A DNA stretch of 64,000 nucleotides, from NCBI GenBank assembly GCA_951640165.1, contig OX621250.1, positions 1,674,001 to 1,738,000 of the forward strand, read 5' to 3'. Numbering within the stretch: position 1 is the first letter of the stretch; each line of letters starts with the position of its first letter. The notes under the pieces are model-generated. The model did no database searches. It had not been told where the DNA came from and saw nothing but the letters and a program-made list of their open reading frames with translations. The position numbers were made by a program, and so were the translations under genes. This DNA comes from Pseudoips prasinana (taxonomy: Eukaryota; Arthropoda; Insecta; Lepidoptera; Nolidae). Positions 30,961 to 42,873 of this stretch are shown here, piece by piece.

Positions 30961-31869
30961 CGCAGCCAACATATATCACTGATGGTGATGATGGTAGTGG
31001 ATGGGATAAGCTGTATTTAATTCGTCGATAATTTCTGTAGTTCAAACATGTCCCACGCATCTTCGAAGAGAGAGTGCCGAAGTGCATCTTTTATTCCCAA
31101 ACTGAACAAGGGTTAGCGAAAACGCATTGGCCAACATCAGATAAAAGAATGTTGCAAAACGGCACTTGAAAAGATGCAATATCGAGCCTTTTAGGGGGAG
31201 GAATTGGCAGCACAACGACCGGAATAGCTTACGCGGGTTAGTCAAGAGGTAGATACACGTTTTTGAGGAGCAGCAAAAAACTGAACTCGATATTAAACGC
31301 GATAAGTTTAAAGCCTGACATACCATACAATTAGTAGAAACTCACATGCCCACGACAGTTTACTAAGAAGATTAGTCATGGCAGCCATTTTTGGGCGCAC
31401 CAACGCCATGGTGACTAGAAATTGAAGTGGTCCCAGAATGTGGAACCCAGATTTGACCAATTATCATCGCTGACAAAATAGACAAGATGTAAATATCTGA
31501 AATAAATTACTTGTATACTACCAAACCTCTAATAAACTCTGAACTTCTTTAGAAATCTAACTAAGTTTCCCAAATAAATTTTCTCTATGCCTATGTGAAA
31601 CTAGATTGTAAACATAAACAACGAATCTAGGATAAAGGAAGTTTGTTCAACCTCCAAAGTTTCCTTCAGATATCAATTTATTGTGTGCTTCACAAACTTT
31701 ATCCTAACACATTATTAATTTTAACTTTGTGAAGCGCTGGTGTAACGTTAGTGATATTATCATGTCTTGGTGAGCTAATAGTAGTCGTATTCATAGGAGT
31801 CAGGTGTATACGACTTCCCTTAGGAAAGAGATAATATTTGGATAGTTTTAGAGCTTACAGAAGACATTC
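30961..31869. other. Unassigned DNA
   Basis: Short open frames at 31042-31326 on the minus strand show no domain. No repeat family is recognised. Confidence 0.35.
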
Positions 31870-32095
31870 CTTAATAATAAATAACATTAATAATTGTAAA
31901 GTTGTGTTTCTGCGTGTCAGTAAGATTGCCAGAGCTGAACGGGGTTGGGGGAAGGGTCAGCAATACTTGTTTGCTGACTCCTAAAAGCCGGAAACGCACC
32001 AGCGCTGCTCTGATGTCCATGGGCGGCGGTGATAACTTACCATCAGGTGACCCACTTGCTCGTTTATCGCCTCTCTGATATAAAGAATATTGCAC
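31870..32095 (+). mobile_element. LINE 3' end fragment (tail D)
   Basis: CGCACCAGCGCTGCTCTGAT, GTCCATGGGCGGCGGTGAT, ACTTACCATCAGGTGACCC: a 3' motif shared in part with 34560-34605. The wording is typical of lepidopteran retroelement ends. Confidence 0.55.
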
Positions 32096-32099
32096 CTCT

Positions 32100-32200
32100 G
32101 GCGCTGTGGTTAGTAAAGTCTCAGGAGCACAAGTGATACTGGTTCCATCTCCGCATATGACAATTATTTGCGTAACCCATTTATTGTTATTCTGAGACTG
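32100..32200 (+). mobile_element. SINE3-like tRNA head, decayed
   Basis: GCTGTGGTTAGTAAAGTCTC, GATACTGGTTCCATCTCCGC and a body fragment (TTGTTATTCTGAGACTGAG). Low similarity. Confidence 0.4.
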
Positions 32201-32282
32201 AGTCTACTTGAAGACTCAATTTTGTTTCAGTAAGATTTATAAAAACTCGAATTAATTCCGTTATAGAATATATAAATTGATG

Positions 32283-32365
32283 CAATTTGTGTCCGTCTAT
32301 TATATCGTTGTAAAGTAGGTACCCCGCGACACAGGAATTAGATTCCCTAGTGCGGGCGTTGTAGG
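32283..32365 (+). mobile_element. SINE4, 3' part only
   Basis: GTCCGTCTATTATATCGTTGT, CGCGACACAGGAATTAGATT, CCCTAGTGCGGGCGTTG, as in 6260-6335. Confidence 0.7.
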
Positions 32366-33079
32366 TACTAATAATATGTTACTTTAGTACAAGTTTCAAG
32401 TTGGCTGTCATCCAAATTACCTTCCAAGATTTTCACCCACAAAACCGCAAGTACAAAAAAATGACAATCAGCCAAACATACCCAAATACAGAGTGTACAG
32501 AGTTTATCATAAATACCGTCAAACAAAATGAGAAATAACCAAAAAGTGAAGGTAGGAGCGAAGGGACGTCTGCCGGTAATCAGCAGCGCCCGCCAAACAA
32601 TGGGCTGTCGACGCCGGATTAAAAGTTTTACGGGTCGGCGTAAGCAAAGAAAGATGGCGGGATATGAAAGTTTACCCTTCTTATGTGGGCCATACTAAAA
32701 ACAGAAGAGAACAAACGTATTTTATATGAAAACAAGTAGTCTTAAAACTAGATGACTAACGTAGTAAATCTAGTAACTTCTTATTATAACTCGTTTTAGG
32801 CACTAACAGCTAATTGCGGTCACCTGTCTATCAGCCAAAGTAAGTAAGATAAGTAAAGCATAGGCGGCTAGGTGCGCGGTTAGTCTAAAGATGGATGCCC
32901 GCCAAAATAGTTTAATTTCTGAGCATATCCGGGCTTTAGAGGTCACGTTAAGCCGCCAGTCACAATTACAGTTGATTGACAACAGTTGTCAGAGACCTAC
33001 TGGTCGTATTGAACTAGGGTGAGCATAGCACATGCGATGGAGAAAAAATATCCTATTAATATTATAAATTTACAAGCTA
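32366..33079. other. Mostly unassigned; one possible old repeat
   Basis: No gene. 32935-33010 has GGTCACGTTAAGCCGCCAGT and TTGATTGACAACAGTTGTCA, which resemble a widespread lepidopteran repeat body. Too decayed to assign. Confidence 0.35.
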
Positions 33080-33752
33080 TATACAACATGTAACGTAATT
33101 AACGCACACCCTCAAACACCCCAATTAGAGTATTATGTTGTAATCATAATACATTTTGGAACGAAGTTCCTTATCGTGCGTTGTGAAAGGGGGCTAGACG
33201 GAAAAAAATCCTACGAAAAGTTATCACGACACTTTTTGCAGCTGTGCAGCCTGCGCATGTTTCTCTGTCTGTCTGTCTCTCTCCCTCTCTCTCTCTCTTA
33301 TAGAAAGCAAGCCAGATATTTTCATTTCTATTTCGCATTGAACAGTGTGGTGTCGCGACGATTATTTTTGTTGAGTGTATACAGGTTTTTTGTACACAAT
33401 AAATAATAAGAAGTAACTTCGTTCCATCCGGGTGTCCCTTGACACCTCTCAAGTTTTTTAATATAACATGTATATGCATTGATATTTACTATATTAGTTT
33501 CTTGGAATAAAGTTTATTTTTCTTTATTTTGTATTGAATGATGGAATTTGTATGAATACAAATAAAACTGCGATGTGAAAGTCTTATTACTTTTTACTTA
33601 CGGTGGATTTCAATTTGTTTTAACTGTACAGGGTTAATATGATAATTTTGGAATAAAAAATTACCTGTATTAAAATGATATAAATCGATTCAGTCAACGA
33701 TTCTGAACAAACTATTATCAGGGTGTGCGTTAATTAAGTTACATGTTGTATA
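33080..33752. mobile_element. TIR element carrying a nested MITE-1
   Basis: A 33-bp inverted pair, 33080-33112 (TATACAACATGTAACGTAAT...) and 33720-33752, with one mismatch. After removing the nested MITE-1 (33155-33462), an element of about 365 bp remains. No coding region. Family unknown to me. Confidence 0.7.
33155..33462 (-). mobile_element. MITE-1, full copy, nested
   Basis: TTGGAACGAAGTTCCTTATC to TGACACCTCTCAAGTTTTTT, the reverse of 6446-6752, with a (CT)n stretch at 33268-33300. The frame 33171-33479 on the minus strand equals that of the other copy in the same place, but no domain is visible and the two differ by small gaps. Confidence 0.82.
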
Positions 33753-34444
33753 TATTATGGACGTTTACTTGTTTCTTATTCAATCACTCAAATCGGTGAA
33801 TAGATTTAGTTGAAATTTGAGTATTAGTATTTTTTGTGACCGCTTGATGTTGAACAATTACTGAAATGATTTTGATTTTGTGTAATTTGCCATCTATTGC
33901 TAACAATTCAGAAGATTACAATCATAGCCTTGTTGTTATAAGCTCTATGGTCATTGAATTATGGTAGGTCACTAGCAGATATCATGGATAGAGATTGGCG
34001 TCAAAAATTGACGCAATAATAAAATTGCCCTAATGCTAAATATACTTCTACCTATACCTTCTATAGTAATTTGCGTCCAGCTCGATAGACGAACTCCGCT
34101 TTAGCGTACACTTTGCGCCCACACAGACTAACGCCTCTCCTGATCTGTACTTTAGAATTTCGCCACTTGTCCGCGAGAGATTTATTGTGTAACAGAATAA
34201 TATGAAAGTTTGTCTGTTTTGATTCCAAAGTGATTAAATGAGGATGGATATACTGACTCAGTTTGTTCCCATTTTTTCGTGTTCCATTAGAGTTTTGATG
34301 AGATTTTTTAAACAGTTTGGTGTAGAAATTATCTATTGAGTGAGTCGGATTTCTCAATCTCAATTCCAACAAGATTGAGAAATCAGATTGATTGAGAAAT
34401 TAGAATAGAGGAATGAGCGTAACACTCATATTGGGCTCTTTATT
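33753..34444. other. Unassigned DNA
   Basis: A 103-codon minus-strand frame (34061-34372) has no recognisable domain. 34355-34400 holds GATTGAGAAATCAGATTGA, a small local repeat. Confidence 0.35.
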
Positions 34445-34615
34445 AGTTACCACCACTCTATAAAATCAATTAACTAGTGGGTTTACCGATCTTGTATAAC
34501 GTGGCAACCTTCAAGAAGAGAGCTTATTCGTTTCACGCACTTGCAGCCACTCTGGTATAGCGGGTGTCTATGGGCATCGGTGACCACTTACCATCAGATC
34601 ACCCGATTGCCGTAG
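34445..34615 (+). mobile_element. LINE 3' end fragment (tail D)
   Basis: GTGGCAACCTTCAAGAAGAG, GGGCATCGGTGACCACTTAC, CATCAGATCACCCGATTGCC: end of a non-LTR retrotransposon, 5'-truncated. Confidence 0.6.
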
Positions 34616-34861
34616 TAGTAATAAAACTACACACATGAAATCAGTTGCGTTTCCGACCATAACCCTAGGAGCTCTAGCGACCTTATTGACACCCAGGAAC
34701 TCAATAAAATAATAAATTTATTTTATTAACTGGAGAGTATTCTGTAAACTGCTGCTCATAAAACGAACAAACGCTACGCTTTACATCTCTCAAATGTAGT
34801 TATTAAAAATCGACAGGTGAAGGTGGACCGCACGTACCCATAAGATGCCTGTTCACTCAAT

Positions 34862-34990
34862 GTCCTCCTACCCGAATTTCAGCCATGACAGCCCGTCTCA
34901 ATGCAGACTAGCTAACTGCGCAGGACATATTGTAGTGCACAAGAGTGTGTGCACAAGCACAGGGGCACTTTCTATTCCATCATTCACATG
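34862..34990 (-). mobile_element. SINE1, 3' half
   Basis: TGCGCAGGACATATTGTAGTG, CAAGCACAGGGGCACTTTCT, CCATCATTCACATG. Cut just before the next SINE2. Confidence 0.8.
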
Positions 34991-35013
34991 GTGAGACTTC
35001 AGATCTAATGATG

Positions 35014-35272
35014 ACGTTACCGTAGCCTAGTTGGTAGTGCTCCTGCCTACGAAGCTGGTGGTCCTGGGTTCGAATCCCGGTAAGTGCAAATATTTGTGTG
35101 ATGACCACGAATATTTGTTTCTGAGTCATGGATGTTTTCTATGTATATAAGTATATATCTATCTATATAAGTATGTATATCGTCGCCTGGTACCCAAAGT
35201 ACAAGCTTTGCTTAGTTTGGGGCTAGGATGATCTGTGTGACATTGTCCCTAGATATTATTATTATTATTACT
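35014..35272 (+). mobile_element. SINE2 copy
   Basis: Complete, with CGTAGCCTAGTTGGTAGTGC and GGTTCGAATCCCGGTAAGTG and an (ATT)n tail. Confidence 0.92.
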
Positions 35273-36734
35273 AACGTGTTTACTTTTAAAACAATCGTAA
35301 TTTTTCAGCACGCTGTAAAGAAATAATCCTATTATATCCCGTCCTCATACGACAGTTTGTATTCCTATTCATTCGCACTAATAACACCCGAGTCTCCAGA
35401 GCCTAAAACGTATCCTAATTAAATTATCTTGACCTTTTTCTTTCAATGTCCCGAAAGTTTCACCACTTTGTCTACATACGGCGTAAGATCCTTTATCAAG
35501 ACGTACAAAAGGGTCGCAATATCAATTGACGCATTGAGACGGAGCCGAAAAGGAATGGCTTAATTTCCTTAATAAGTCAATCTTCATTTAAGCCAGGCTT
35601 CCTCGACAATAAGAATGAATCTTTTGAGTTTAAGTAATGAAGACATAATAGATCACAGTCACAAAACAATGCAGAAGGGCTACTCCGAAAAATAGTGCGA
35701 ATAAACAAACGCATTCTTAAGATGCCTCACTGTAACCGAATAAAGTAATTGACTACACTTCTTTAAGCCTCCGAATTCAGCGCGTAGCTATCTAGGTCGC
35801 ACATTTAGAAATTTCGAAAGCATTAAATAATGTGATTGACTTTCAAGAAATTCTAATTAATTCTATACATCCATAACAAAGTTCCATTTTCATTTTTTTT
35901 GTGGAAATTGGTAATAAGTAATATTAAAAGTAAGAGATGGAGGGAGAAACAGGGTTTCCTATTAATTTTCCAACGATTCAAGAAATAAAAAAGTGCATAT
36001 TTTGAAATAAACCTAACCTTTTAGAATGTAAATAAGGCATGCAATATATTTATATTTTAAATGTTACATGCATTTTATCATCAGGCGATGATTGAACCAG
36101 CACCCTCTATCAATTCGGGGTAGGCACACTGGGGTGAAGCTGCGAACGATGCACACCGGTAGATCAATTTACGAATTCCCTGCAAATCATGAATAGCGAG
36201 CCATGTACCGGTTTTGTTTCTATATAGACACATGGCTGACAGATATGTTATTTTTTATGTGTAATGTTTTACGTATTAAGCAATCAAACTTAACCAACTT
36301 GATGGTGAACTTAAGAATTTAATGAAACTGAACTGTGAAACGAAGAACCGTTAGTTTTATTTCCGAACGTTTAATTAAGATACGAAGATAAAACAAGTTG
36401 CACCTGGCTGTTATTTTAGAACTTATTATTCTAAAATTAGACTTGGTCTCACAGATCTAATAAAATATTCAGTGTCTTGAAACTCACGGCTCCGCTGCAC
36501 GTTAAGTACCTACTAAACCGAATTAAAATGAAAAATCGTGTAATGATTAATTCACAAATATTACAACGTTCAAATTTAGTTCTTTTTAAAATAATAATGC
36601 GTTCTGTTTTATCTCATATACCATATACATTATGTGGTGACGCCATAGAATATCCTCACCCTATCTATTCCCGTGGCTGGCGTTGAAATTGACCGAGGGA
36701 ATACCTACCAGAGAATGGACAGCAGCGTTTTTCT
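35273..36734. other. Unassigned DNA
   Basis: About 1.5 kb with no gene or recognised repeat. Confidence 0.4.
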
Positions 36735-36875
36735 GTGAACTATGACCATCACACGATCGCGAACCAGACGGGTTGGCGATTTGGCAAAGCGGGGTTAATA
36801 TGGCATATCACCCCATTCTTTGGGGAGGCTTTTGTCCAGCAGTCGACGTACTTTGGCTGACATGATGATGATGTA
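36735..36875 (+). mobile_element. RTE-like LINE 3' end
   Basis: AACTATGACCATCACACGAT, then GGGGAGGCTTTTGTCCAGCA, GTCGACGTACTTTGGCTGAC, then (ATG)n. 5'-truncated; similar to 49160-49305. Confidence 0.75.
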
Positions 36876-37477
36876 AAAATCGGAACTAAGAAAGAAAATT
36901 TTGAATTGGTTCAGTCAACAGCAAAAATGATCAAAACAGATCATTCAATACGTCTGTCCAAGATACGAAAAAATAAAAGGTAAACAAACCGTAAATAAGA
37001 TTTTTTACGTGTCGCTTTTGCTAGTATTAAGCCTAATTTTAACATTACTGTGAATATTTAATCAATGTTTAGAAATTTTAATGAAATTCTTTACATTTAT
37101 GAAAACCATAAAATCTTTTATATTTTAACCGTAATTAACAACAATATTAATACGTATAAAATTTATATAAATAGAAAATAAACCATTATTTTAAGTTCAG
37201 CTAACTGACATTATAAAGCAGCTAAAAAGCCTGCATTTCGAAAGGTATCATTTATTTTATATACTAACAATATATGGTGGACTATAATGTTGACTATGTT
37301 ATATTGCAACGAGTAGTTTTTGATTTAGTCGGATTGTATCCGCCATGTTTTTACTCTTGCCGAACTTGTTGACGCTAGCGTGCTTTCTATTTGTTATTAT
37401 TTTATTATTCGTTGTTATTTGTTGAATTTGTTGCCTTTGTTCTATTTGTTATTAGTTTTGTTGTTATTATATCTGAA

Positions 37478-39271
37478 ATGAGTGAACCTGAGCCTAGTAA
37501 TATCTACACATTTTCCTCGCCGAAGAAAAAGCGATCCAAGAGGACAGTGATGCACTCGGTGGACAAGGAGCCCCTCATCAACATCTACAAGCATGTAGAA
37601 GAGACGTGGCCTAAAGATTCTTATCCATATAAGTATGACATAGCCGATAAAACAGCTGAGATAATGGGAATATCTCGAAGCTCAGTTTTTAAAACTATCC
37701 GTGAAAGGAAAGAAAAAGGCCGTGTGGAATCCCCTACACCACGATCTCAAAGGCGCTCAATCATTGACAATTTAGACGATTTGCAATTGGGAGCCATACA
37801 TCGAAAGATCCACACTTTCTTTTTTGATAATGAATTACCAACAATTGACAAAGTTCTGGATGCTGTGAATACAGACGATAAATTACCTGATTTCAAGAGG
37901 ACAACTTTCTGTAAAATTTTACAAAAATTACAAGTAAAATATGTCAAACGCAGCCGAAACAGTGCATTGTTGAACCGGGATGACATTGTCCGTTGGAGGA
38001 TCAAGTATTTGAACAAGATAGTCCAATTAAGAGCTGAAGGGAGAAAAATATATTATACAGATGAAACATGGCTTAATGAAGGTTAGTTATATTTTCTATA
38101 ACCAACACAAATAACATTTTTATAATTCACTCTCAAACTATCCATCTCTTTAAGACTCAACAATGAATATTGTGTACTTTTTCATGAAATAAATTTTCTG
38201 ATCTTGTTGCAGGACATACTATGAGCAAAGTATGGCGAGACCATACAATAATATCTGTGAAAGAAGCTCACCGTGAAGGCTTATAAATGGGATTAAAGAA
38301 TCCAAGTGGTAAAGGCAAGCGCTTAATAATATTGCATATTGGTAAGTTGTCACTTGTCTATCAATGATGTAGACAAAGCTATGTATATAACTTCACAATT
38401 ATTCCATATAAAGAGTATATGAAATGCGTTTTGTAAATTTATAATGAAAATTGATTTTAAATATGAAGACATGAGTGTTTGTTGTGATAATATATACTAA
38501 CTGCAAAACAAAAATGCAAGTTTCTGTGTTAAGGCAATTTTTCCCATTGCTATTATTAGGATTATCTTATTTTTTCTGGAAAGAATTTATTTAATTTTAT
38601 TATAATTGTACACAGGATCCGATACGGGCTTCTTGGAAGGAGGCGAATTAATATTTGAAGCTAAGAAAACCGAAGGAGACTATCACTCTGAAATGGACTC
38701 ATATAATTATGAAAAATGGTTTGCCACAGTTCTTCCAATTTTGGAACCAAATTCTGTTGTTGTCATAGACAATGCACCTTATCATTCCCGACGAAAGGAA
38801 AAAGTCCCAACTTTAGCTAACAAAAAAATTGATTTACAGAAATGGCTACTTGAAAAAAATATACCCTTTGACCAATCCGAAGTTAAAGCACAACTAATAG
38901 AAAAAAATAGAAAAGAAAAAGACAAATACCAGTCTTATGTTATTGATGAGATGGCTCAAGAAAACGGTATCACAGTGGTAAGGCTTCCACCCTACCACTG
39001 TGAACTAAATCCAATAGAACTAATTTGGGCCCAAGTGAAAGGGTATGTAGCTAGACATAATAAATCATTTAAATTAAATGAAATTAAAATGTTGTTAGCT
39101 GATGCAATTAAAAGTGTATCAGTTGAAAATTGGAAAAGGTGCATTGACCATGTCATAAAAGAAGAACAGAAAATGTTAAAAATTGATGGCATAATTGATG
39201 ATGTGGTTGATCGTTTTGTGATTAATGTGGGTGAAAGTGACACCTCTGATTCTGAGTCTGAATCTGAATAA
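37478..39271 (+). pseudogene. DD82E-type IS630/Tc1-like transposase, three exons, one stop
   Basis: DDE transposase gene with exons 37478-38081, 38213-38341 and 38616-39271 (introns 131 and 274 bp, GT...AG, consistent phase). The start is the ATG before SEPEPSNIYTF; the in-frame ATG at 37391 would add a hydrophobic leader. The product would be about 462 residues. A basic stretch (SPKKKRSKR) near residue 14 looks like a nuclear signal. An HTH region is followed by a DDE_3-like core: D195 in YYTDETW, D296 in VVVIDNAPYH and E379 in ELNPIELIW, with 82 residues between the last two. The tail is acidic and Ser-rich (DTSDSESESE). Exon 2 carries an in-frame TAA at 38284-38286 (codon 226), between the first and second catalytic Asp. 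All else is open, so inactivation looks recent. The spacing fits the DD82E group described as Sailor (from memory). No clear TIRs were found. Confidence 0.85.
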
Positions 39272-39689
39272 ACTGATATTAAAATATACTTGTTTAATTT
39301 TAATTTATAATTTCTTTTCTATTTGATACTTACACTAAAAACACATAGCATAGTATCTACTGCTTTTTTGAGTATAAATATCATATAGTACAGGTATTTT
39401 AACATACATATACTTAAATAAAATACTAGTAAGATTTTTTTAAATTGAACACATATAAAACTCAAAAACCCCTTTTAATGCAAAGTCGGGTGACGAAAAA
39501 AATGTGTGAGAACCATTGATTTGTTTATTTACATTTTATTTTTTCATAAGTTGGATAAAGTATAATTGATCGTAAATTGTGTCAAAATAGTATGGCGGTG
39601 ATTTTTTTCTATAGTACGTGATTGGTAAGTGTACCCAATATTAGCCAAATGGTACTACTGCCACCCAATATATGATCATTACTATTGAT
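39272..39689. other. AT-rich flank of the DD82E gene
   Basis: No gene. 39640-39675 (CCAAATGGTACTACTGCCAC, CCAATATATG) is weakly similar in reverse complement to 37272-37310 (ATATATGGTGGACTATAATG). These might be worn terminal repeats, but the match is too loose to call. Confidence 0.35.
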
Positions 39690-39879
39690 AACTGCCTCGT
39701 TGGTCTACCGGTAGCGTGTTCTACCGCAGACTATGAGGTCCTGGGTTCAAATTCCGGGTCGGGCCAAAAAGTAATTTTGGGATTTTTCCGTAAAAGAAAA
39801 ATTTCTCAATATCAGCCCAAAGTCTGGGAGTTGGTGGATAATGCACACAGGTTCATTATTCACTAACTCCCTTTAGGTG

Positions 39880-39923
39880 CTTTAAGTGCTCTCCGAGGCA
39901 CGGGCCTCGGAGAGCACTTAAAG
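39880..39923. repeat. Perfect 20-bp hairpin inside SINE1
   Basis: CTTTAAGTGCTCTCCGAGGC, a 4-base loop (ACGG) and the exact complement. In the reference SINE1 only the right arm exists, so the left arm is an inverted copy. Confidence 0.95.
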
Positions 39924-39940
39924 CCGTCGGTCCTGTACCT

Positions 39941-39996
39941 GACCTTTTTCCGGTCGTCTCGCTAGGGGTGACTAGCAAGACGACCGGAAAAAGGTC
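39941..39996. repeat. 25-bp hairpin inside SINE1
   Basis: GACCTTTTTCCGGTCGTCTC plus GCTAG, a 6-base spacer and the complement with one mismatch. In the reference SINE1 only the left arm exists. Confidence 0.95.
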
Positions 39997-40037
39997 GGGT
40001 GTTGGTTGTTGGTGAATCGGATCATTAGGATCGTATT

Positions 40038-40080
40038 GTATGAAAACATTTATAAATAAATTTTATAAATGTTTTCATAC
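40038..40080. repeat. Hairpin in repeat E insert
   Basis: GTATGAAAACATTTATAAA and TTTATAAATGTTTTCATAC are arms separated by about 5 bases. Other repeat E copies carry a single arm (for example TTTATAAATGTTTTCATACA at 5294). Confidence 0.9.
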
Positions 40081-40345
40081 AGTCAATATAATGAGTACCT
40101 AAATATCTATTTTACTAGAAATAATAATGTATACAACTATATTACTACAAACATGTTCTGACTATTTGGAAGCGCTTTTTTAAAGTCTACGTGAATAATA
40201 ACCTTTTTTATTTTTTTTAAGTGATAGAATGGAAAGCGCCCCTGTTTTGCGCACAAACTTGTGCACTATAATATTTCCTGCGCTGTTGACTATTCTCCAT
40301 TGAGACTGTCCACCGTCACCGAAATTGGCCGAAATTATTAGTATA

Positions 40346-40928
40346 GAATCTCAGATTTTGTTCATTTACTTTTGCCGTTGAGCGTTTTATGTTTTTAAGA
40401 ATTCTAATTTTATTTTATTTTTTTAAATAAGTGTGGTAGCAAAGATCCCCGCAGAAATACCAAATAAACTTACCTAAATGAACAAGCGGCGAATCTCAAA
40501 GGCCAAATAACACTTAAGTGTTACGACTGCTGCGAATCTCCGATGCAATAAAACTAAAAAATTCAAATAAAATTCAAACTCGGCGACATTTTTAATCCCG
40601 TCCAATCGGGTAATGTGAAAGTCTGGTCCCCTTGTCATTGTCCTTAGTCCTAATAGTGGAAGGTTTTTTAATTAAGAAAATCGGCTGCTATTCATCCCAG
40701 TCGTCAATTTCTTTGGGCCTTTGTTTTTGTCGATTGGCGCAACTTTTGTTAGGAAGCATTATGAAATGAGACAGCTCTCGTTGTCACTGTTTGTAAGTAT
40801 TGTCCGGAGTGTTGCCAGCCTTTGTTTGTTTTTTGACGCTATTTGGGAATTAAATGAAATTGGTAAGTCTGTTTGGGAAACATAGTGAATTATGAACTAG
40901 AATAATTAAATATTATGTGTTTTTTCAC
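40346..40928. other. Unassigned DNA
   Basis: No gene or repeat recognised. Confidence 0.4.
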
Positions 40929-41135
40929 ATATATCTATACTACTTAAAGTTTACCGAGATCTCTTCTGCATAACATCACACTAATGTTTGTGAGTGTGTA
41001 TATTTGTTACTTCTTCTCGTCTAAACGGCTAGAGCGATTTTAATAAAATTTGGTATGGAGTTAGCTGATACCCCGGATTAACACATAGGCTATAATTTAT
41101 AAAATTTAACGCGGGTAAAACCGCGGGTACAGCTA
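40929..41135 (+). mobile_element. Helitron-like non-autonomous element
   Basis: ATCTATACTACTTAAAGTTT at the start, AATAAAATTTGGTATGGAGT inside, and ACGCGGGTAAAACCGCGGGT, ACAG, CTAGT at the end. The terminal hairpin CGCGG/CCGCG is perfect. Confidence 0.82.
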
Positions 41136-41439
41136 GTTTAGAATAAGATAAAAATTACTTTCTTTGCCGGAAAATTTTTACATAACATACCTAACTATAG
41201 CAATTTCAAACTGAATAAATTTTGTAGATTGTTACATGACAATCCCACAGAAGTCAAACTTATTCCGGGATAAGATTTCTATGTATTGTCAAAATTCACT
41301 AAGGCTTGTTTTGCGCGATTAAGTTACAAACATTCAAACCTTCACTTTATAAGTCCTTCTTAGGCAGCATAGTAAAAACCAGCCAAGTACGAGTGGCCTC
41401 ACGCACTGAGTGTTCCGTACAGACTTATATATCACATAA
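41136..41439. other. Unassigned DNA
   Basis: No gene; no repeat recognised. Confidence 0.35.
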
Positions 41440-41532
41440 AACTAATATAAAAAACGGCGAAAGTTTGTGAGTGTGGATTAACACAGGCTATTTATAAAAT
41501 TTAACGCGGGTAAAATCACGGAGCACAGCTAG
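41440..41532 (+). mobile_element. Helitron-like element, very short form
   Basis: GGCGAAAGTTTGTGAGTGTG then TTTAACGCGGGTAAAATCAC, GGAGCACAG, CTAGT. About 93 bp; the hairpin is damaged on its right side. Confidence 0.72.
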
Positions 41533-42739
41533 TTAAATAGTTTGTAAATCACGGGAAATAAGTTTCGCCCCTTTTAATAAGATGTAACTACATGGTAACT
41601 ACCAATTGACCACCTTTCTTTCTCCTATCTTCAAATTACATAAATACATTTAAAAAATATATAATGTTTAAAAAAAACATAGCTCAATATGTAATCGAAA
41701 CAATCCCATTATACAAAACAATATTACTCACAAAAGTAACATAGCTAAAATCTTTCTTCATATTAATTTCCTAATTGTTTTCTGCCATTACTCAAAGCTA
41801 CCTTTAATCACAAAGTAACCGAACAAAACGCCAACAGAAACGCCGCGGAATAAATCTTCAAATATTACTAAATAAAACCGTGTCGCAGTGAGCGCGCCAA
41901 ATTGGAAAATTCCCGAAGTGTCTAGCATCCCATTGATTGTTCTATGACAATAGCAGTTGGAAGCGCACTAATCTTTTCATTAAAAACCGATTATTCGTTG
42001 CATGGCCCGTTGCACTAATAGGAATAAAGAAACTTGCAACTTTAGCTAAATTTGAATCCTACCTTATTACGCTGACATACGGTATACTTTTCAGCGATCC
42101 ATCTGTAAAAAATATGTTGGTTCTTTTTGAGCCCCCTGCAATATGCCACGTAGCCATCTGACGGGACACGATGACATTTCAATTTGAATTCTTGTTGCGA
42201 AAACGGAGATGTTATTAAAAAAAGTTTTTTGTTAGAAAATATTTGACGGTTGATTAGAATGCGGGAGCTGGAACGAAGTATTTTTTATAATAAATTAGTT
42301 TGTGAACTTTTGCTCTTAAGAGTTCGTGAACACCTTGCCTTTACTGGGTTAAGATGACGAGATATATCGCTCGAGTTTGGGAAGTTGTGACGAAAAATCG
42401 GGAACTGAGGCTTTTGAATAAAGCTGATAAACGGCCACTTTACCGAGACGCCTAAATTGTCTATTTTTAGATTGTTTCTGCGAGGATAACTACTTGTCAC
42501 AAAAATCAATTAATATTTTGGTTTGCTATGTAATCATACATATGTCACACTTGAGGTTAATGTAGCCTATGATTCTTAGAACGCTTGCTCTGGTGAACGT
42601 ACTCACACCCAGATCTTATCCGATGATGCATTCCAAGATGACGTCCATGTAAAATATTATTTTTCATGTCTATCGTAGTCCTGTTAGGTTGTTGGTATTT
42701 TACAAGAAACCCTGTATAATATATTTATTGAACAATAAA
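41533..42739. other. Unassigned DNA
   Basis: About 1.2 kb. Several frames of 70-80 codons are present, none with a recognisable domain. Confidence 0.4.
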
Positions 42740-42873
42740 AAATCGGGGTGAACAGAAACACCGGGGGTTAATAACAATAGGGACAGTATCCATACGAAAG
42801 GAAATTTTTGATATATTTGTATAGATACTGTCTCTATAGCTATTCACCCCCGTGTTTCTAATCACCCCGTTTT
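42740..42873. mobile_element. Fold-back MITE-3
   Basis: Left arm words CGGGGTGAACAGAAACACCG, GGGACAGTATCCATA; the right arm carries their complements (GATACTGTCTC, CCCCGTGTTTCTAATCACCC). About 50-bp arms with a few mismatches around a 25-bp centre. Single copy in this window. Confidence 0.78.

Larger units (their letters stand above)
39690..40345 (+). mobile_element. SINE1 copy with snap-back duplications and a repeat E insert
   Basis: tRNA head (TTGGTCTACCGGTAGCGTG, GGTTCAAATTCCGGGTCGGG) and the first body half, then two inverted duplications of SINE1's own sequence. A repeat E copy (about 40025-40215) follows, and the SINE resumes at AGTGATAGAATGGAAAGCGC. The original order can be read from the 7078-7460 copy. 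Confidence 0.85.

Noticed and set aside
33171..33479. 103-codon frame also found at 6455-6730, taken as a conserved gene
   Set aside because: Both are the same MITE-1; similarity reflects the element, and gaps between the copies ignore the reading frame.
37391..37477. Upstream ATG giving the DD82E protein a hydrophobic leader or membrane anchor
   Set aside because: The leader is poly-Phe/Val from AT-rich DNA, while the next ATG opens a typical charged N-terminus.
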